NCBI GenBank assembly: GCA_020216575.1
Contig: JAIUYC010000407.1
Location: 1-5,128 of the forward strand
From: Coleofasciculus sp. S288
GTDB taxonomy: Bacteria > Cyanobacteriota > Cyanobacteriia > Cyanobacteriales > Coleofasciculaceae
Reading direction: 5' to 3'
DNA: 5,128 nucleotides
The translations under genes were made by a program, and so were the position numbers. This document shows, one piece after another, positions 1-5,128 of this stretch (the stretch's first letter is position 1; every line of letters starts with the position of its first letter). The notes below the pieces were generated by a model. It was not told where the DNA came from. It did not search any database and worked only from the letters and a program-made list of their open reading frames with translations.

Positions 1-161
1 ACTTTACCTGATGGTACAGTAATGTAGTAAATTTCCAGATCTAGAGGAAGCGTCTTTTGATTCTTGTATAAAAAATAAATAAGCTGATTAACAAAACTGA
101 GAGCGGCAGAGCAAGAGACGACGGACATAGAATTACTTGAATATCGCATCCACTTCCGCAT
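1..161 (-). CDS. possible N-terminal fragment of an unrecognised minus-strand gene running off the left edge
   Basis: A minus-strand reading frame is open from an in-frame stop near 197-195 down to base 1 and continues past the window edge. Possible ATG starts on the minus strand are at 161-159, 149-147 and 128-126. The 161 start gives about 53 residues, including the stretches NQLIYFLYKNQK and DLEIYYITVPSGK, which look protein-like but which I cannot assign to a family. No ribosome binding site is convincing: the 149 start has GGAAG only three bases upstream. A frame this short can be open by chance. If real, the gene diverges from the lipoprotein gene, and the region between them would be a two-way promoter region. 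The product is unknown and confidence is low. Confidence 0.25.
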   Translation of the reverse strand, partial: MRKWMRYSSNSMSVVSCSAALSFVNQLIYFLYKNQKTLPLDLEIYYITVPSGK

Positions 162-179
162 TCCGTAAATTGACGGAAT
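160..179. repeat. 7-bp inverted repeat, possible operator
   Basis: ATTCCGT (160-166) and ACGGAAT (173-179) form a perfect inverted repeat around a 6-base spacer. No T-run follows, so it is not a typical terminator. It overlaps the first possible start codon of the minus-strand fragment, which would suit a regulator-binding site, but that is inference only. Confidence 0.35.
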
Positions 180-216
180 TAAACACGTAGGGGTTTAGGA
201 ATCCGAGTTAACAGTT

Positions 217-281
217 AGAAGCCAACGAAAAAAAACTTAACCTTTACAGAGATTTACGATTGAGTTATTATTTTGGCTTCT
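217..281. repeat. 9-bp inverted repeat bracketing the promoter
   Basis: AGAAGCCAA (217-225) and TTGGCTTCT (273-281) are exact reverse complements separated by 47 bases. The promoter at 243-271 lies entirely between the arms, and the right arm falls at the predicted transcription start. Two operator half-sites or a cruciform are possible readings. Chance is not excluded. Confidence 0.35.
243..271 (+). promoter_or_regulatory. candidate sigma70-type promoter for the lipoprotein gene
   Basis: TTTACA (243-248) matches the -35 consensus TTGACA at 5 of 6 bases. TATTAT (266-271) matches the -10 consensus TATAAT at 5 of 6. The spacer is the ideal 17 bases. Transcription would begin near 278, leaving a leader of about 340 nt before the ATG at 619. 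This is the best promoter-like match I found in the window. Confidence 0.45.
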
Positions 282-359
282 CCCCTCGACTTTTAACGTC
301 CCTCTAAACAGGACTCGTAGCTGCTGAGTTAACGCTGGACGAGGTTGTTGTGGAAGGGC

Positions 360-367
360 GCGATCGC
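360..367. repeat. HIP1 palindrome
   Basis: GCGATCGC, the highly iterated palindrome of cyanobacterial genomes. This copy lies in the non-coding leader. Confidence 0.9.
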
Positions 368-545
368 AAACCATATCACCAGGATTGATCTACACTACCT
401 CATCCGTCAGTTTTGGCGAGTGTTCACCCAAAAAGGAGCTTTTGGAGTTGGGAGGCAGGATTTTTTCCCTTTTTTCCTCGCCTCGCTTTTTCACTCCCTC
501 TTAAGGCTTGTAATGAAGTACCAAAAACGGTTTCGATATACTGAA

Positions 546-595
546 GTTACCTGCTTATTTGATTGACTCGATTTCCGATACAGGTAACATTTTTT
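546..595 (+). terminator. hairpin with T-run just upstream of the lipoprotein start; possible terminator or attenuator
   Basis: GTTACCTG (546-553) and CAGGTAAC (581-588) form a perfect 8-bp stem with a 27-base loop. After one A comes T6 (590-595). This is intrinsic-terminator geometry, although the loop is long and the stem only half G-C. It lies 23 bases before the lipoprotein ATG. It could end a short RNA started at 243-271, act as an attenuator for the gene, or be an incidental leader structure. Confidence 0.35.
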
Positions 596-618
596 AGTTA
601 AGCGTTGGGGCATTGGTC

Positions 619-1557
619 ATGCGTCGAGTTTCATTGATTGCCTTGGTGAGCGTGGTCGCTCTGTTCTTGGGAGGCTGTCCTGGTAATGAGGGTGAAGAGA
701 CAGGAGGCGAAAGTACTCCTTCGCCAACACCGGTTGCGGTTAGAAGAACTCCAACACCTTCACCTTCACCGTCTGCCGCTCCTTTTGCCAATCCCACTGC
801 ACCCCAGCAACCGGGAAATCCTGTGGCGGTGACGGGCTTGCTGCAAACCTTGCCACCAGAGGCACGAGTCAATCAGATTCCTAAGGGACGTAGCGATCCA
901 TTTGGAACAATTCCAGTACAGCCACAAGTGGTCGTACCACCAAACGCCGCTGGTGGTGGAGGTGGACCCACCGCCGTCAGACCGGTACCAGTATTGCCCC
1001 AGCTTCCGCCGCCTGCAAGAGCGAACACGGGTACTGGTGGAAATCGACCCGGAACAACAGGAGCAACGACTAGAAGAAATCAGCCGTCTCCGCAACGTCA
1101 GGCAACTAGTCCGGGTGGAGGGAATGCCACAAGAACAAATCAGCGTACACCTCAACCTCAGGCTAGACCCGCTGCGCCCAGAACCCCTTCTCCCAGCCCC
1201 GCTGCTACACCACCACCACCTCCCTTGGTGCCCGAACTGCCGGAAATCCCACAACCGACTTTGGCAAGGAGTGTCGAAGTTACAGGAGTTGTTGACGTGG
1301 GGGGCGTACCCAAGGCAATTGTGAAAGTACCCAACGAGCCAAGTCGCTATGTTCAGCCAGGACAGAGGTTGTTAAACGGGCAGGTGCTGGTTAAGCGAAT
1401 TGAAATGAATCGCGGTCCTGAGCCAGTTGTAATTCTGGAGCAATTTGGCGTTGAGGTATCCAAACGAGTTGGAGAACCAGCAGAAGGACAGGCCGGGGGG
1501 CCAACGGCGTTTGTTCCTCCACCACCGCCAAATCCTGTTCCTGTTCCTCAAGTGTGA
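619..1557 (+). CDS. proline-rich lipoprotein with a PilP/GspC-like C-terminal domain
   Basis: The product is 312 residues from the ATG at 619; a TTG two codons earlier is less likely. GGGG at 607-610 is a weak ribosome binding site. The N-terminus is a lipoprotein signal: basic MRR, a hydrophobic core, then the lipobox LGGC with Cys20 as the lipidated residue, so the mature protein is expected to be membrane-anchored. Residues 33-65 are rich in Ser/Thr-Pro pairs. Residues 90-95 read GRSDPF. Residues 107-215 form a low-complexity Pro/Gly/Arg/Gln linker, with PPPPP at 198-202. A compact beta-rich segment spans about 217-285 (VTGVV, KAIVKVP, YVQPGQ, VILEQFGVEV), and a proline tail ends the chain. 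A basic-DPF motif, a linker and a small beta domain with a G-x-x-L-x-G-x-V turn recall PilP of type IV pili and GspC of type II secretion. This is an architectural inference; PilP proteins are usually much shorter. The neighbours do not include pilus genes. Confidence 0.85.
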   Translation: MRRVSLIALVSVVALFLGGCPGNEGEETGGESTPSPTPVAVRRTPTPSPSPSAAPFANPTAPQQPGNPVAVTGLLQTLPPEARVNQIPKGRSDPFGTIPVQPQVVVPPNAAGGGGGPTAVRPVPVLPQLPPPARANTGTGGNRPGTTGATTRRNQPSPQRQATSPGGGNATRTNQRTPQPQARPAAPRTPSPSPAATPPPPPLVPELPEIPQPTLARSVEVTGVVDVGGVPKAIVKVPNEPSRYVQPGQRLLNGQVLVKRIEMNRGPEPVVILEQFGVEVSKRVGEPAEGQAGGPTAFVPPPPPNPVPVPQV

Positions 1558-1563
1558 CAAAGC

Positions 1564-1610
1564 TTCTTCGGAGCAGGTGGTAGGGGGTAGATAGTAGCTG
1601 CTCCAAAGAA
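1564..1610 (+). terminator. strong hairpin directly after the lipoprotein gene
   Basis: TTCTTcGGAGCAG (1564-1576) pairs with CTGCTCCaAAGAA (1598-1610): 12 base pairs with one mismatch, around a 21-base G-rich loop. It starts 7 bases after the stop codon. There is no T-run on either strand, so it is not a textbook intrinsic terminator. It may terminate weakly, protect the 3' end of the mRNA, or be an inserted repeat. Confidence 0.4.
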
Positions 1611-1677
1611 ATTCGGTACAGGTTCCCCTAGATTTCCTTATGGAGAAGAACTTGTATATTCACAAATAAATGATCCA

Positions 1678-1737
1678 ATCTTGCGGGGCAGGCGTCTCAC
1701 CTGGCACTAGACCAGGCGGGCAAGATGCCCACCCCAA
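1678..1737. repeat. GC-rich multiply palindromic intergenic repeat
   Basis: This 60-base block contains several overlapping inverted repeats: ATCTTGC (1678-1684) with GCAAGAT (1720-1726); CAGG (1689-1692) with CCTG (1700-1703); CCTGG (1700-1704) with CCAGG (1712-1716); and GGCGGGC (1715-1721) with GCCCACC (1727-1733, one mismatch). The outer ends are themselves a degenerate inverted repeat, with GGGGCAGGC near the left and GCCCACCCC at the right. The phrase GGCGGGCAAGATGCCC followed by ACCCC resembles, from memory, a short dispersed intergenic repeat common in cyanobacteria. It carries no gene of its own and falls inside the open frame that leads into the small gene below. It is therefore the main reason not to start that gene at the ATG at 1670. 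Confidence 0.55.
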
Positions 1738-1828
1738 AGGAGATAGCTGGATATTTTTTGTTTGGAAGTCCCTGAACTCGTGCTCTCTGCCTTGGATATG
1801 TCCGGATTTGTATCAGTTTTATGGAGCA

Positions 1829-2122
1829 GTGCAAAAGCTGGTGAGCGAACAACTACGGTATCAAATTCGCTGTCCTGAATTACCGTTAGCAGTCTATCGG
1901 GAAATTGTCGCTCATTTGCGACAAGTGAAAGGGGTAGACGTGGGTCTGATTCCCCAAACATTGCAACAGTTTGATTACAATCAAAGCCAGATAGGTGGCT
2001 TGTGGATTCAGTATGGAGATGGGACTGATTCGGTGGAGCGAGAACGGGTGAGCCAAATTTTGGCGTATTATCAAAACCGTTATGGAGCTTGGGAGAAAGT
2101 AACTTCTCCGCTACTCTCATAA
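1829..2122 (+). CDS. small conserved-looking hypothetical protein upstream of hisS
   Basis: From the GTG at 1829 the product is 97 residues, soluble and without a signal or membrane segment. A central core (PELPLAVYREIVAHLRQV at 16-33, then FDYNQSQIGGLWIQY at 48-62, then ERVSQILAYYQNRYG at 72-86) looks like a compact alpha/beta fold. It resembles cyanobacterial hypothetical proteins I remember, but I know no function. The start is uncertain. The same frame opens at an ATG at 1670 (150 residues), but those first 46 codons run through the palindromic repeat and read like non-coding sequence. TTG 1808 and GTG 1841 are alternatives; GGAG at 1823-1826 best suits 1841, though the spacing is long. 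The stop at 2120-2122 lies 24 bases before hisS, so the two genes are probably co-transcribed. Confidence 0.6.
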   Translation: MQKLVSEQLRYQIRCPELPLAVYREIVAHLRQVKGVDVGLIPQTLQQFDYNQSQIGGLWIQYGDGTDSVERERVSQILAYYQNRYGAWEKVTSPLLS

Positions 2123-2146
2123 AAGAGGATTGGAAGCGAAAAGTAA

Positions 2147-3439
2147 ATGGGTTCGATTCAGGCTTTACGAGGAACACGAGACATTCTGCCGGAAGAAGTT
2201 GGGTATTGGCAGCAGGTTGAAGCGATCACAACGCAAATTCTCAACAACGCCGCTTATCAAGAAATTCGCCCCCCCATTTTTGAGCGGACGGAGCTATTTG
2301 AACGAGGGATTGGGGAAGCGACCGATGTCGTAGGCAAGGAAATGTACACCTTCAACGACCGGGCAGACCCGCCACGCTCCGTGACGCTGCGACCAGAAGG
2401 GACGGCTGGCGTGGTTCGAGCCTATATTCAAAATAGTCTCTACGCCGCTGGCGGGGTACAACGCCTCTGGTATACCGGGCCAATGTTTCGCTATGAGAGT
2501 CCTCAAGCAGGACGTCAGCGACAGTTTCATCAGTTGGGGGTTGAGGTAATAGGTAGCGCTGACCCACGCGCTGATGCTGAGGTGATTGCGATCGCAACTG
2601 ATATCCTCCAAACGTTGGGACTCAAAAGCCTTCATTTAGACCTTAACTCGGTCGGCACTTCCGAAGACAGGCATCAGTATCGGAGGGCATTAATCAATTA
2701 CCTGACCCCTTACAAACAGGAGTTAGATCAAGACTCTCAAGAGCGTCTAACCCGCAATCCGATTAGGATTTTAGATAGTAAAAACGAATGGACTCAACAA
2801 ATCATCGCTGAAGCTCCCAGTATTTTGGACTATCTCAGCGAAGATTCCAAGCAGCACTTTGACAAGGTGCAGCAGTTGCTTGCTGACTTGGGAATTCGTT
2901 ACCAACTCAACCCTCGTCTCGTGCGCGGGTTAGACTACTACACCCACACCGCTTTTGAAGTTATCTCCGATGATTTGGGAGCGCAAGCAACCGTGTGTGG
3001 TGGGGGTCGTTATGACGGATTGGTAGAAGACTTGAGCGGACCCAAAACGCCAGCTGTGGGTTGGGCAATTGGTTTAGAGCGTTTGATCATCTTGCTACAA
3101 CAACTGCAAGCCTCACCCCGTCAAGTGCTGGATTTTTATGTAGTATCCAAAGGTGACGCAGCAGAAGCGCAAGCCCTAAAACTGGCTCAACAGTTACGTC
3201 ATGCTGGATTTGCAGTGGAACTCGATTTAAGTGGTAGCGCGTTTGGCAAGCAGTTCAAACGGGCCGACCGCAGTGGCGCAATCGCCTGTTTGGTGTTGGG
3301 CGATGCTGAAGCTGAGAATCAAACGGTCAACCTCAAGTGGTTGAAATCGGGAGAACAACATGCGATCGCACAAGCCGATCTACTTGAAAAGACGGATGAA
3401 CTGCGAGTTCAGATCGAGCGGTTTAAATCGGATCGCTAG
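2147..3439 (+). CDS. hisS: histidyl-tRNA synthetase (HisRS), class II
   Basis: This cytoplasmic enzyme charges tRNA-His with histidine using ATP. At 430 residues it has the normal bacterial length. The N-terminus has the family signature IQALRGTRDILP (4-15). Class II motif 1 lies around 41-63 (RPPIFERTELFERG). Motif 2 spans about 107-136 (LWYTGPMFRYE, then GRQRQFHQLGVEVIG). The HisRS-specific LVRGLDYYT is at 258-266, with Arg260 matching the catalytic arginine of the family. CGGGRYDGL lies at 284-292 and motif 3, AVGWAIGLERL, at 303-313. The C-terminal part, from about 328, is the alpha/beta anticodon-binding domain. All key residues are present, which argues against the HisZ regulatory paralogue. 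The ATG at 2147 has GGAAG at 2132-2136, about 10 bases upstream. The gene follows the small hypothetical gene closely. Confidence 0.98.
   Translation: MGSIQALRGTRDILPEEVGYWQQVEAITTQILNNAAYQEIRPPIFERTELFERGIGEATDVVGKEMYTFNDRADPPRSVTLRPEGTAGVVRAYIQNSLYAAGGVQRLWYTGPMFRYESPQAGRQRQFHQLGVEVIGSADPRADAEVIAIATDILQTLGLKSLHLDLNSVGTSEDRHQYRRALINYLTPYKQELDQDSQERLTRNPIRILDSKNEWTQQIIAEAPSILDYLSEDSKQHFDKVQQLLADLGIRYQLNPRLVRGLDYYTHTAFEVISDDLGAQATVCGGGRYDGLVEDLSGPKTPAVGWAIGLERLIILLQQLQASPRQVLDFYVVSKGDAAEAQALKLAQQLRHAGFAVELDLSGSAFGKQFKRADRSGAIACLVLGDAEAENQTVNLKWLKSGEQHAIAQADLLEKTDELRVQIERFKSDR
2588..2595. repeat. HIP1 palindrome
   Basis: GCGATCGC inside hisS, in codon phase as part of Ala148-Ile149-Ala150. Confidence 0.9.
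3362..3369. repeat. HIP1 palindrome
   Basis: GCGATCGC near the 3' end of hisS, also in Ala-Ile-Ala phase (residues 406-408). Confidence 0.9.
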
Positions 3440-3444
3440 TTTTT
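3417..3444 (+). terminator. weak candidate terminator overlapping the hisS stop
   Basis: AGCG (3417-3420) pairs with CGCT (3434-3437). The stem extends inward by four pairs, three of them G-U, to a 5-base loop. Two bases later comes T5 (3440-3444). The stem is weak and overlaps the stop codon, so leaky termination is the most that can be argued. Confidence 0.25.
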
Positions 3445-3475
3445 AATAGCACCGACCTTAGTAGTTCCCTTCTAG

Positions 3476-3504
3476 TAGACATTAAACTGAAGAAATTCGA
3501 CAAT
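3476..3504 (+). promoter_or_regulatory. possible promoter for the large gene at 3585
   Basis: TAGACA (3476-3481) matches the -35 consensus at 5 of 6 bases, and GACAAT (3499-3504) matches the -10 consensus at 4 of 6, with a 17-base spacer. The -10 lacks its usual first T. Transcription would start near 3511, where the palindrome CTAGA(8)TCTAG begins. The call is tentative. Confidence 0.25.
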
Positions 3505-3543
3505 CGGATGCTAGATATTAAACTCTAGACGGAAGCGCCTTCC
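3476..3543. repeat. direct and inverted repeats in the hisS downstream spacer
   Basis: TAGACATTAAACT (3476-3488) recurs as TAGATATTAAACT (3512-3524), a 12 of 13 direct repeat with a 36-base period. The second copy lies within an inverted repeat, CTAGA (3511-3515) with TCTAG (3524-3528). Next to it is GGAAG-CGC-CTTCC (3531-3543), a 5-bp hairpin. No T-run follows either palindrome. Regulator binding is possible; none is identified. Confidence 0.4.
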
Positions 3544-3584
3544 ATTGTCCAAACGGCTCGCTACTAGAAAAACTGCTAATAACT

Positions 3585-5128
3585 ATGGAATATTGGGAAT
3601 TTTTAATCCAAAAAGAAGGCAAGCGCTCCTGGCAACCCATTAAGCCGCCAAAGATGGAACTTGAGGCAGGGCGGTATCGGGTGGTTGCTCACTCATCCCG
3701 TAAAAATACGGATGTAGAAATTTGTGTAACGCATACTAGCACGGAGGAAGCCCCCCCCAAGCGACGGTCTCAGAAGCGATCGCGCCGCACTAACCGAGAA
3801 GGCTTAATGGTTGTTATTCCCTTCACTCATCTCAAGCCTGGTGTGTGGGAACTGCGGTGCTGTGGCGATATTCTGTCCGATTTTTTGGGGACGTCGTGGC
3901 AGGAATCCGTTCAGGTGAACGTTGTGCCACAGGCTATAAACGTTGAGCCAGTTGATGAACCCACCTCACCAGTTATAGACGCTACCTGCACTGAGGTTCA
4001 GGCAGACGTGAGTGAAATTCTCTCTAATACCGATTCTGATCCAGTTGTCGCAGTTCCCTTTATAGAAGATGAATGCGAGAAGAGAATAGGGGAAGAAGAC
4101 GAGAACGGTAAGTCGAATGCCGGAATTCCCCCATTCCCCGCTCATCCCATTCCAGAAGTTTCCAATCCTCCTTTCCAAGAGAATGAACAGCTCCCTGCGA
4201 CTGTAGCAGATATAGCTATCTCCTCTGAGTTAGTTGAGTTAGACGAGGAACCAGTCGCATCCACAAATAACTTAGATGAAGGAGCAAGGGCGGCAAACCC
4301 CCTCTTGGATCAATCGTTGCAGGCACTCGAACAAATCCTTCAGCAGGTACTCGATCCAGTCTTGCAAGATTTTGAGCGGGCTGAAACTCCAGAACCGGAG
4401 ACGGAAACACCCGAATCAGAGGTGTCTTCCGAGATAGAGAGCGATCGCCAAGGGTTAACATTAAGCCTGGACGAAGACACCTTTGTCGTTCGACGGGGAG
4501 AATCTTTAACCATTCCTGGACGACTGACTCTCTCGGATGTCAACCAAGTTAACGGCAATGAAACATCCAGCGTGTTGAATGACTGTTTCCAAGGAAGCTT
4601 ACGCTACGAGCTGCGCGACCCTCAAACCTCGCAATTGCTGCTTGATGTCCAACACCCCCTACCTCAACAAGCGCTTCCATTGACATTTAGCCATTCCCTA
4701 GAGATTCCAGCAGAGTGCAATACCCGTTTGATCTTGGGAAAAGTCACGCTGTACGGATTAACCTCCAGAGCATTGACCAGCCAACCGTTTACAGTGACTG
4801 CTGATTTAGACGAGTTATTAGGAGCCATTATTCCAGGCAGCAAGGTAATGCCTGTGGCAAAAATGCTAGTACTCGCTAACAATCCCGAAGCCTTCCAAGA
4901 CTTTCAGGAAGAGGGATCAGAAGCGGCTGACCTCACCTTGGATGGGGCTTTGCTCGATCTAGTCAACATACCACGAAATCCTCAGCCCCTGCCATTACAA
5001 CCAATATCGCAGAAACCCTTGCCCCCACAACTGTACCAACCTACTCCGACTCAGAAGTCATCAAAATCGCTTCAACTGCCCGACTTTCCCAAGGTGCAGC
5101 CCGTTGCTGCCAGTGCAGCCTCCTTGGC
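3585..5128 (+). CDS. large multidomain hypothetical protein, N-terminal part, runs off the right edge
   Basis: The frame is open from the ATG at 3585 to the last base, giving 514 complete codons with no stop, so the gene is truncated only by the window. The start MEYWEFLIQKEG is the only reasonable one; its ribosome binding site is weak. There is no signal peptide or membrane segment, so this part should be cytoplasmic. Residues 1-115 look like a beta-rich domain (GRYRVVA at 29-35, GLMVVIPF at 73-80, KPGVWELRC at 84-92) interrupted by a basic loop KRRSQKRSRR at 59-68. Residues 117-290 are an acidic, Pro/Glu-rich, probably disordered linker. Residues 291-407 form a second beta-rich, perhaps Ig-like domain (VVRRGESLTIPGRL through FTVTAD). 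A short helical-looking stretch spans 408-455, then a Pro/Gln-rich linker. It resembles a cyanobacterial hypothetical family I remember. The function is unknown. Confidence 0.85.
   Translation, partial: MEYWEFLIQKEGKRSWQPIKPPKMELEAGRYRVVAHSSRKNTDVEICVTHTSTEEAPPKRRSQKRSRRTNREGLMVVIPFTHLKPGVWELRCCGDILSDFLGTSWQESVQVNVVPQAINVEPVDEPTSPVIDATCTEVQADVSEILSNTDSDPVVAVPFIEDECEKRIGEEDENGKSNAGIPPFPAHPIPEVSNPPFQENEQLPATVADIAISSELVELDEEPVASTNNLDEGARAANPLLDQSLQALEQILQQVLDPVLQDFERAETPEPETETPESEVSSEIESDRQGLTLSLDEDTFVVRRGESLTIPGRLTLSDVNQVNGNETSSVLNDCFQGSLRYELRDPQTSQLLLDVQHPLPQQALPLTFSHSLEIPAECNTRLILGKVTLYGLTSRALTSQPFTVTADLDELLGAIIPGSKVMPVAKMLVLANNPEAFQDFQEEGSEAADLTLDGALLDLVNIPRNPQPLPLQPISQKPLPPQLYQPTPTQKSSKSLQLPDFPKVQPVAASAASL
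3776..3783. repeat. HIP1 palindrome
   Basis: GCGATCGC in the large gene, read in the Lys-Arg-Ser-Arg phase, so it contributes to the basic loop of the N-terminal domain. Confidence 0.9.
4441..4448. repeat. HIP1 palindrome
   Basis: GCGATCGC in the large gene, read as part of Ser-Asp-Arg at residues 286-288, at the border between the acidic linker and the second beta-rich domain. Confidence 0.9.

Larger units (their letters stand above)
162..612. other. intergenic region and probable leader of the lipoprotein gene
   Basis: I find no convincing gene here. The stretch holds a 7-bp inverted repeat (160-179), an A8 tract (228-235), a sigma70-like promoter (243-271), a HIP1 site (360-367), a small hairpin (428-445), a pyrimidine-rich tract with two T6 runs (461-466 and 470-475), and a hairpin followed by T6 (546-595). 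A 73-codon TTG-initiated frame at 345-566 has no ribosome binding site or recognisable protein character, and I treat it as non-coding. If the promoter is used, most of this region would be a roughly 340-nt untranslated leader. Confidence 0.6.

Noticed and set aside
217..225. CRISPR or IS terminal repeat reading of the inverted repeats upstream of the lipoprotein
   Set aside because: There is only one pair, with no regular spacing, no transposase and no target-site duplication.
345..566. 73-codon + strand frame with TTG start in the leader region
   Set aside because: No ribosome binding site. The sequence runs through T6 tracts and pyrimidine-rich DNA giving Phe/Leu-rich low-complexity protein, with no recognisable domain.
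766..1254. 162-codon minus-strand frame opposite the lipoprotein
   Set aside because: It is the complement of a Pro/Gly-rich coding region, yielding Ser/Arg/Trp-rich nonsense; such shadows are common opposite CCN/GGN codons.
902..1324. 140-codon + strand frame overlapping the lipoprotein gene in another phase
   Set aside because: Out of phase with a gene that has a clear signal peptide and domain structure; no independent start signal.
1707..2177. 156-codon minus-strand frame opposite the small gene
   Set aside because: The + strand frame has the conserved-looking core and fits the operon with hisS; the minus frame spans the palindromic repeat and the hisS start.
2130..2333. 67-codon frame with TTG start overlapping the hisS start
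   Set aside because: It overlaps the N-terminal signature of HisRS in another phase and has no features of its own.
2147..3439. HisZ (ATP phosphoribosyltransferase regulatory subunit) instead of HisRS
   Set aside because: Motifs 1 to 3, the LVRGLDYYT histidine-binding motif and the C-terminal anticodon-binding domain are all present; HisZ lacks the anticodon domain and several catalytic residues.
3966..4882. Minus-strand frames of 70 to 81 codons opposite the large gene
   Set aside because: The + strand frame stays open for 514 codons through the same region; the minus frames are shadows.

Overview
The window reads as a chromosomal segment of a cyanobacterium, probably a filamentous one. 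The main clue is five copies of the palindrome GCGATCGC (HIP1) in 5.1 kb, where chance would give about 0.08. The style of histidyl-tRNA synthetase and a large MEYWEFL-type hypothetical protein point the same way. All confidently called genes lie on the + strand.

Layout: (a) 1-612 is mostly non-coding. It may hold the start of a minus-strand gene leaving the left edge, and it carries a good sigma70-type promoter (243-271). A leader of about 340 nt follows, ending in a hairpin plus T-run just before the first gene. (b) 619-1557 encodes a proline-rich lipoprotein whose small C-terminal beta domain and upstream GRSDPF motif resemble PilP/GspC-type pilotin-linked proteins. A strong hairpin follows its stop codon. 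(c) 1558-1828 is a spacer with a GC-rich, multiply palindromic element of the kind dispersed in cyanobacterial genomes. (d) A small hypothetical gene (about 1829-2122) sits 24 nt upstream of hisS (2147-3439), so the two are probably co-transcribed. (e) 3440-3584 is a short spacer with a possible weak terminator, repeats and a possible promoter. (f) 3585-5128 is a long open frame with no stop before the right edge. It is the N-terminal part of a large, non-secreted, multidomain protein of unknown function.

Functionally this is a mixed housekeeping neighbourhood: translation (HisRS), a cell-envelope lipoprotein and two conserved unknowns. I see no mobile-element gene, CRISPR array, tRNA, rRNA or defence cassette. 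The points most worth following are the possible PilP-like role of the lipoprotein, the structured leader in front of it, and the uncharacterised large protein downstream of hisS.
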